Shown: positions 60,234 through 64,000 of the stretch, in pieces
How the letters are laid out: the number at the start of each line of letters is the position of its first letter
Numbering within the stretch: position 1 is the first letter of the stretch
Origin: Halictus rubicundus
Taxonomy: Eukaryota; Arthropoda; Insecta; Hymenoptera; Halictidae
NCBI RefSeq assembly: GCF_050948215.1
Contig: NC_135151.1
Coordinates: forward strand, 10,828,220 to 10,892,219
DNA length: 64,000 nucleotides
Direction of reading: 5' to 3'
The notes under the pieces: generated by a model
What the model was told of the DNA's origin: nothing
The model's database searches: none
Seen by the model: the letters and a program-made list of their open reading frames with translations, nothing else
Program-made: the position numbers and the translations under genes

Positions 60234-61869
60234 TATTCGTGAATATCGAACGAGAAACTAATGCGTTCGAGATAGCTCTGATATTATTGAAACTGAGCGT
60301 CGTGATAAGTAAACTCACAACATTTTTTCAATGTTACTTCGAATCTAATTAATATCACGAACGGTCGCCAAATGTCAATGATCGTTTCGAATGTGTTCTC
60401 GTGTGACTGGATTCACCGTCGAAAATCAGAGTCTAACTTTCTCGAAGTTTGTTTAGAAAAGTGCTAATTTGCGTAAACATTTGCAGTCCATTGATGGCGC
60501 TCTTGATCGTCCGCACGCCATGGCTCGACTAAATTTTGATGTACACAATTTGCTGATTTACCGTGCCACCTGTTGTCCCAGAGATCTAGTTTCTCTGCTG
60601 GCGATACCGAAGCGATCGATATCTCGATACACGTTCGTGGAACTGGCGAATATCACGGCCACGAGGAGATTCGTACATTTCTTAAAGACGCCACGGAATT
60701 TTATCCCATAGGAAGATGTATGCTCGACGCTCAACCATTTCGAATCTAATTTAGTTAAACGAACAAAAGAAGGAAAGCCTCTTCGCGTTCACTCATAAAA
60801 TTTTCGCGACTCGCGTTAGGCTTCGCGAGATTCTCGCCACGGTGACATAACTTTAACAAGCTTGTTCTACACTTTTAAGCTTTCCAAAGCCGTTGGACAT
60901 TTCCATTCTGAAAATTCCGAATCCTGACAATCGCGTGATCAAATGTTTCCCATGGATTCGTAACGGCAATGAATATACGGCGAGCCTATTGTTCTGAGAT
61001 TTCCATTGAAACTGCGCAAATCTACATTCAATTCCGTTCCCAGCTAATTAATTTATATCAAACACGTACAGATAAATATTACAGATCACATCTTTGACAA
61101 AATACTATTCAAACGTTGACGGAACGTCAAATTCAATTAATTCGATCATTTCACGGATTTCCGGCTCACGTGTTTTCACCGTTAATATCCGAAAATGTAC
61201 ACACAAATTCAACAATTACCAGACCATGCAATCACTTTCACAAATACACGATTACGGGGGAAAAGAAAATACTTATTACTTGGAAAGAGGAGTAACAGAA
61301 AGAAACAAAAAGGTAATTTGCACAAATAATCTGATCGAACTACATTTGCTCCGAAATTCTCACGAAAATACGAACGGTCGATAAAGATTTATAACGCTGG
61401 AAACTTTTCAACGTCAATGAGAGTTGTTGCTGGATTGAAACTGAACGTTTTTACTGCAGCGAATGGAAAAATAAAAAAAAAAACTTTCGTTTCTTTTGAA
61501 TCGTACAAATTGCAAAAAACTTGAATGTCGTTTCAAGAGTTGAATTATCGAGGTCGTAACCCTTTCGCTACATACTATCAATATGTTCAGGCGTATTAAT
61601 AATTTTGTACTACATTCTCACAGTTTGCTCATTTCTTGTTTTAAAAATGGGAACACTGCAATTTTATAAAATCCACCCAGAACAATTGCGAAGATCTATA
61701 AATTTATTATAAAGATTAACTTCACGCTTAAAAATTGAGTTGATTAACTGCCAAGATGGACCGATTATATTAACATTATATTTGTGGACAACAATTTTAT
61801 TCGGAATTTTAATATTATATCCATATCATTGTATTCATTGAAATCAACAAAAATAGCTAACAAAAGATA

Positions 61870-62089
61870 GGATAAGGGACCCAATTACTTTAGGCGTAGC
61901 AATTACCCATATTAATGCATTATTATTTATAATCATTTTTAAAGCATAATGAATATTAAAAAAGAGATATTAAATTTTTTTCGTTAAAATCAGGTAATGT
62001 ATACATGTTATATGTCCCTTTTTAAATATTCATTATACATTAAAAATAAGTATAATTAATATAGGCACAGTAATTGACTCCCTGACCCT
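61870..62089. mobile_element. Palindromic AT-rich MITE, copy 2
   Basis: Left GATAAGGGACCCAATTACTT and TTTTTAAAGCATAATGAATA pair with right TATTCATTATACATTAAAA and GTAATTGACTCCCTGACCC. TA on both sides. Same family as 13148-13387 with both outer arms preserved. Confidence 0.8.
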
Positions 62090-62540
62090 ATGTACGAATT
62101 TCGTAGATCTAATATCAATATAATAAATACATTCAGAAACTGTTTTCGTTTCGCTAAAAAATACTTATTGAAATACAATTATTGAACAAAAAAGGAAACA
62201 AATAATCAATCTTTCCAAGACTAAAAGTTATTCTATGAATTTCTTCTGCGCAGCGAAAGGGTCGAATAAATCAGTGACCTCTTTCTCGCTCAATAAAATA
62301 CAAGTTCGTAGTTCTAGCGAATTCAAAATACAGTAATGCCTCGATACATGTAAAAACATTAAGACTGATGCGTCACTTATATCGTGCACAGACACAATTC
62401 CTTGATCTCTTAACTCTAGCGTCGAACGTAGAAAATGATAAACAGGTAAACAAAACATCTACACGAACCATTTTTGTTTCCAAATATTTTTAAATCCATG
62501 AAATTTTTATCAACATATTCGTGGCATTTTTCCGATTGAA

Positions 62541-62810
62541 ACGACACAATTTGGATCACATTTTTAATTCACGATACAGCAGAACCTCGATTATCCGAAC
62601 CGATATCAGAATTTCTCCTCTTCCGAATACGCGTTGCACATGTAAATAATTTCATCTAAAGCACATGTAACACGGCTTGTTGTTCAAATCAATAAAAATT
62701 TAATCAGTTAATCAATTCCAATTTAAATTCAGTTATCGTCAATTCGGATAATCGAGGTTCTACTAAATCGTCAATTAAATAAATAAATAGGATAGAAATT
62801 GTACCGTGTT
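62541..62810. mobile_element. Palindromic pogo-like MITE, second copy
   Basis: CAGCAGAACCTCGATTATCC (62577) pairs with GGATAATCGAGGTTCTACTA (to about 62765). The outer arms CAATTTGGATCACATTTTT (left) and a diverged complement (right, to about 62810) match the 8 kb copy. Confidence 0.75.
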
Positions 62811-62912
62811 TGGTATCAATTTAATCAGAAAAATGTCACAACTATATTCGTCAAAGTTTCATTACTTGGAATCGGTATTGTTTCAGTGATATCACAGTGA
62901 CTCACAGTAATA

Positions 62913-63048
62913 CAGTTTTTTCTCGATATACGTCGCACATACCTGGCTGATAAAGTGTAAACACAATACGGGTCGGGGACGACGATTATCGTGGATCAAA
63001 GAATAGTATCTCCTGGACGATATGTTGACATATATCGAAAAAACACTG
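62913..63048. mobile_element. CAGTG-family MITE in ataxin-7 intron
   Basis: Ends CAGTTTTTTCTCGATATACG and GACATATATCGAAAAAACAC then TG, flanked by TA. In reverse complement the interior AGGAGATACTATTCTTTGA matches the 41 kb copy. Confidence 0.78.
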
Positions 63049-63559
63049 TATTCGGACACCTTTAAAAGGACGCTTCCTTTTTGAAATATTGGACCGTACA
63101 GTTTTCCTTGTTTTTTTTTCTTTGTGAGAAGTTATAACAATTAGTTTATTACACGACGAGAACAAAAAATTTTGAAAAAATTGCAATTTGTCGGAATTAC
63201 AGAGAAAACATTAAAAGTTGTTGTTCACAACCTTTTTATGTGGGCCTATATTGAAAACTTTGAAAAATACATTTCGTAGATACGTATCAATCGTACATAT
63301 TCTAGAAATCTCATCAAAATGAAAAATGATTCACTGTATCTAATGATGTATCGTGTTGCTTAATATCATGCAGATCTGTTTCGCACATATGGAGACATGA
63401 CCGTACCACGAGTTGTACACTCTATTGTGCAAGGAGTCACAGGAACCAGAAGACGACTGTACCGCGCGAAAAACAACAGATCACACGGTGATCAGATCAG
63501 GGATGCAACAGAGACGATCGTAGGTGACCGAGGGACAGAGGTAGATTGGTGGCTCTTAC

Positions 63560-64000
63560 CTTTGGCAGTGGATACGTGTCTGGCAGCGAGAGAACAGGTG
63601 GCGAACTGGGTGCGTCGGTTTCGGCGGTCAAGCCGGGGGTGTTTGGTGTTAGAGGGTTCAAGTTGGCGGTAGCCGAGGAGACGGTGACGGTGCCGGTGAC
63701 GGTGACTTTCGCCGGCCGATTCGGGACCTCCTTCGAGGCACGGTGGTCGGCGAGTAGCTTGTCGAAGGTTTTGCTCCTGCCGACGACCGTCCGCCGCAAC
63801 GAGACCGTGTGCGCCTTGCAGGTGAGCGACCTGGTGCACGGTTTCCCGGTCTCCTCGTTCCAGACCCCGCAGTGCCGGTCGGGATCGTACTCGCGATCCT
63901 TGAGCAACGACCGGTCCGTTTTGAGCCTTTTCCGGCGAGGCTGGCCCGCTGTTCCCGGGCTTTTCACGGGACTCGAGGACACCACCGGTCCGATCGCGTT
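63560..64000 (-). CDS. Atxn7: Ataxin-7 orthologue, exon with SCA7 domain (partial, runs off right edge)
   Basis: Ataxin-7 (yeast Sgf73) anchors the histone H2B deubiquitinase module to the nuclear SAGA co-activator complex. The exon is open from the window edge and gives 147 in-frame codons. A basic stretch PRRKRLKTD (residues 21-29) looks like a nuclear localisation signal. Residues about 32-89 (63734-63907) form an SCA7 domain, with YDPDRHCGV, TGKPCTRSLTCKAH and GRSKTFDKLLADH. The expected zinc ligands are C44, C55, C61 and H64, all present. A Thr/Pro/Ser-rich linker follows. The exon ends after PLPK at a GTAAGA donor (CCAAAG|GTAAG, intron from 63559), phase 0. The start codon and N-terminal exons lie beyond the window. 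Homology to the ataxin-7 family rests on the motif and its zinc ligands. Which paralogue-like name applies in this insect is inference. Confidence 0.93.

Larger units (their letters stand above)
59395..63559 (-). other. Long ataxin-7 intron, transposon-bearing
   Basis: This 4.2 kb stretch lies between the SCA7 exon donor and the next recognised acceptor. It holds a GACTGCGG-family element (59704-60233), a palindromic AT-rich MITE (61870-62089), a pogo-like MITE (about 62541-62810) and a CAGTG-family MITE (62913-63048). A short, protein-like, Lys/Gln-rich open frame sits at 59436-59605 but fits no splice phase. Small unrecognised exons may remain. Confidence 0.55.

Noticed and set aside
63397..63839. 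Additional frames on both strands over the ataxin-7 SCA7 exon
   Set aside because: Shadows of the coding exon in other frames.

Overview
The window reads as nuclear DNA of an insect, most likely a hymenopteran. It is AT-rich with scattered CpG-rich islands, spliced protein-coding signal is sparse, and there is a dense population of small TA-flanked DNA transposons and mariner relics. No bacterial operon, rRNA, tRNA, CRISPR array or retrotransposon reverse transcriptase was recognised. The order is an inference from general genome character, not from a marker gene.

The only gene identified with confidence is at the right end on the minus strand: an ataxin-7 orthologue (SAGA complex, SCA7 zinc-binding domain). 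It enters at the right edge with the SCA7 exon (63560-64000). After a 4.2 kb intron it continues in a 93 nt exon (59302-59394), a 51 nt intron and a terminal exon (58495-59250) encoding a Ser/Thr/Pro-rich tail with a Leu-Glu-Gln repeat. The 3' UTR probably follows to the left of 58495.

The remaining 58 kb is gene-poor. Two CpG-rich islands (about 27.95-28.86 kb and 21.0-21.5 kb) look like promoter or 5'-exon regions of undefined genes. Identifiable sequence elsewhere is mostly transposon-derived: a 1.18 kb mariner with a broken transposase (14354-15536) and its deletion derivative (24444-24882), a second mariner remnant (29125-29339), and at least seven families of miniature inverted-repeat elements. 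These include a foldback family with CAGGGTGTCCC ends (seven copies), a GACTGCGGATC family, a pogo-like GTAGAACCTCGATTATCCG family, a CAGTG family, TTAA-flanked elements and a palindromic AT-rich family. Several are nested. A 165 bp tandem array lies at 18.6-19.77 kb with one foldback element inserted in it.

The most interesting unexplained signal is at 54.2-55.8 kb. Two diverged homologous segments point away from each other and align in frame with synonymous third-position differences, which suggests a former or present protein-coding family that I cannot name. A weaker third relative lies near 27.1 kb. I see no evidence for a complete new biological system, and most other open frames look like chance frames or transposon arms.
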